A stretch of 6,444 bases of DNA from Reyranella sp. Lineage in GTDB: Bacteria > Pseudomonadota > Alphaproteobacteria > Reyranellales > Reyranellaceae. This document shows positions 4,868 to 6,444 of this stretch, one piece after another. The translations under genes and the position numbers were made by a program. The stretch is from the NCBI GenBank assembly GCA_030679805.1, contig JAUXST010000426.1, positions 1 to 6,444 on the forward strand. Reading direction: 5' to 3'. Position 1 is the stretch's first letter. Each line of letters opens with the position of its first letter. A model generated the notes under the pieces. It saw only the letters and a program-made list of their open reading frames with translations. It made no database searches and was not told where the DNA came from.

Positions 4868-6444
4868 CCGCGCGCCTCGGCGAGACGCTGGGCTTCGACG
4901 ACGGCAAGGGCGGTCATGTTGAGAATGCCGCGGGCGGTCACCGAGGGTGTCAGCACATGCGCCGGCAACGCGGTGCCCAGCAGCATCGGTCCGATATGCA
5001 AGCCGTCGGCCGCGGTCTTGAGCAGATTGAAGCCGATATTGGCGGCATCGAGTGACGGGCAGACCACCAGATTGGCCGCCGCCTTCAGTTTCGAACGCGG
5101 AAAGACATTGTCGCGGACATCGGCGTCGAGGGCGGCGTCGCCATGCATCTCGCCATCGACTTCGAGCGTCGGGGCGCGCTGGTGCAGCAGTTTCACGGCC
5201 GCCGCCATCTTGCGCGCCGAGGGATGGTCGGAGCTGCCGAAGCTCGAATGCGACAGCAGTGCCACCTTGGGCTGGATGCCGAACCGCAGCACCTCGTCGG
5301 CCGCCAGCAAGGTGATGTCGGCCAGGGTCTCGGCGTCGGGATCGTTGTTGACGTAGGTGTCGGCGATGAACAGCGACCGGGTCGGCATGACCAGCAGGCT
5401 GAGGCCCGCCATATGCTTCACGCCTTCGCGCATGCCGATCACGTCGCGCACATGATTGAAGTGGGTGCGGAAGCGGCCGTAGGCGCCGGCGATCATGGCG
5501 TCGGCGTCGCCCAGCTTCACAGCAAGGGCTGCGATCAGGGTCGGGCTGGAACGCACGAGATTGCGCGCCGTCGGCTCGGTGACGCCACGCCGCTCCATCA
5601 GCTCGTGATAGACACCCCAGTAGCGATCGTAGCGCGGATCGCTCGACGGATCGACCAGCTCGACATCGGTGCCCGGCCGGAAACGCAGGCCCAGGCGCTC
5701 GGCGCGATGGCGGATGATTTCAGGACGTCCGATCAGGATGGGCCGGGCGATGCCCTCATCGAGGATGATCTGCACAGCCCGCAACACGCGGTCATCCTCG
5801 CCCGCGCTGAAGATCACCCGCTTCGGCGCGTTGCGTGCCTGCTCGAACACCGGCCTCATGACCAGGCCGGATTTGAAGACGAACTGGCTGAGTTGCTGGC
5901 GGTAGGCCTCGAAATCGGCGATCGGCCGGGTCGCGACGCCGCTGTCCATCGCAGCCTTCGCCACGGCCGGCGCCAGCTCGACGATCAGGCGCGGATCGAA
6001 CGGCTTGGGAATGATCTGCTCGGGACCGAAGCCTCCGCTGTGCTCGCCGAAGGCGCGAGCCACGACTTCGGATGGCTCCTTGCGCGCAAGTTCCGCCAGC
6101 GCCCGCACGCAGGCGATCTTCATCTCGTCGTTCACGGTCGTGGCGCCGACATCGAGCGCGCCGCGGAAAATGTAGGGGAAGCAGAGGACGTTATTCACCT
6201 GGTTGGGATAGTCGCTGCGACCGGTCGCCATGATGGCGTCGCTGCGAACGGCGGCCACGTCTTCCGGCGTGATCTCGGGATCGGGATTGGCGAGCGCGAA
6301 GATAAGCGGTTTGGCAGCCATCTTGGCCACCATGTCCTGCTTCAGCACGCCGGCCGCCGACAGGCCGAGGAAAATGTCCGCCCCGCCGATCACATCACCC
6401 AGGGTACGGGCCGTCGTATCGCGGGCGTAACGCTCCTTCCACGG
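4864..6444 (-). CDS. maeB: NADP-dependent malic enzyme with phosphotransacetylase-like domain (5' end outside window)
   Basis: The last 526 codons of a MaeB-type malic enzyme (usually about 750-770 residues), which decarboxylates malate to pyruvate with NADP+ and Mg2+/Mn2+. The reading frame is open to the window edge, where it reads PWKERYARDTTARTLGD, a normal family segment. The roughly 230 missing residues hold the malate-binding domain and the start. Visible first is the rest of the NAD(P)-binding domain, with FALANPDPEITPEDV (fragment residues 49-63) and SDYPNQVNNVLCFPYIFRGA (77-96). From about fragment residue 203 (near 5840) a phosphotransacetylase-like domain runs to the end, including GAYGRFRTHFNHVRDVIG (320-337). 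In studied relatives this domain is not an active phosphotransacetylase but has a role in oligomerisation and acetyl-CoA regulation. The GTG at 6393 is an internal valine codon, not a start. The stop overlaps the mgtE start, placing both in one operon. NADP preference is assigned from the fused architecture. Confidence 0.94.
   Translation of the reverse strand, partial: PWKERYARDTTARTLGDVIGGADIFLGLSAAGVLKQDMVAKMAAKPLIFALANPDPEITPEDVAAVRSDAIMATGRSDYPNQVNNVLCFPYIFRGALDVGATTVNDEMKIACVRALAELARKEPSEVVARAFGEHSGGFGPEQIIPKPFDPRLIVELAPAVAKAAMDSGVATRPIADFEAYRQQLSQFVFKSGLVMRPVFEQARNAPKRVIFSAGEDDRVLRAVQIILDEGIARPILIGRPEIIRHRAERLGLRFRPGTDVELVDPSSDPRYDRYWGVYHELMERRGVTEPTARNLVRSSPTLIAALAVKLGDADAMIAGAYGRFRTHFNHVRDVIGMREGVKHMAGLSLLVMPTRSLFIADTYVNNDPDAETLADITLLAADEVLRFGIQPKVALLSHSSFGSSDHPSARKMAAAVKLLHQRAPTLEVDGEMHGDAALDADVRDNVFPRSKLKAAANLVVCPSLDAANIGFNLLKTAADGLHIGPMLLGTALPAHVLTPSVTARGILNMTALAVVEAQRLAEARG

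Noticed and set aside
4868..4960. Mg2+ riboswitch (M-box) before mgtE
   Set aside because: The region upstream of mgtE is the coding end of maeB with an ATGA overlap, so there is no untranslated leader to hold one.
2684..5356. An 890-codon open frame on the plus strand across lysR, mgtE and maeB
   Set aside because: It overlaps three well-recognised genes in other frames or on the opposite strand. Its product is a low-complexity Arg/Gly/His/Asp-rich chain with no domain, as expected from antisense frames in GC-rich coding DNA.
6391..6393. GTG at 6393 as the maeB start
   Set aside because: The frame stays open for 17 more codons to the window edge and reads as conserved malic enzyme sequence. 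A start here would remove most of the catalytic domain.

Overview
The window is GC-rich, compactly coding chromosomal DNA whose gene content and codon bias fit an alphaproteobacterium, perhaps of the Rhodospirillales/Rhizobiales sort. The genus cannot be told from the sequence alone. There are six genes (one cut by the right edge), a possible start of a seventh at the left edge, one AT-rich divergent control region, and no RNA genes, CRISPR arrays or mobile elements that I can see.

Left part (about 1-2536, all minus strand): a likely operon read right to left. It runs from a crotonase-family protein (start 2536), across a 60-bp gap, to a small exported protein of unknown function (start 1714), then across 35 bp to isovaleryl-CoA dehydrogenase (start 1235, stop 63). 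A ribosome-binding-site-like sequence and an ATG at positions 2-4 suggest that another gene follows beyond the edge. The dehydrogenase points to leucine/isovalerate catabolism; the roles of the other two genes are inferred only from position.

Middle (2537-3509): a LysR-type regulator on the plus strand is divergent from the crotonase gene. The 76 bp between them is much more AT-rich than its surroundings. It contains a perfect 11-bp inverted repeat and, next to it, a T-N11-A dyad of the LysR-box type, sharing ATAG/CTAT half-sites. This is the classic layout for a LysR regulator controlling itself and its divergent neighbour.

Right part (3506-6444, minus strand): the C-terminal two thirds of a MaeB-type malic enzyme with a phosphotransacetylase-like domain, followed by a full-length MgtE magnesium channel. 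The maeB stop and mgtE start overlap as ATGA, so the two are probably co-transcribed and translationally coupled. The mgtE stop overlaps the convergent lysR stop by 4 bp.

I found no clearly new biological system. The points most worth a second look are the LysR operator array, a crotonase that lacks one of the two hydratase glutamates, the unknown exported protein inside the catabolic cluster, and the coupling of a metal-dependent malic enzyme to a magnesium channel.
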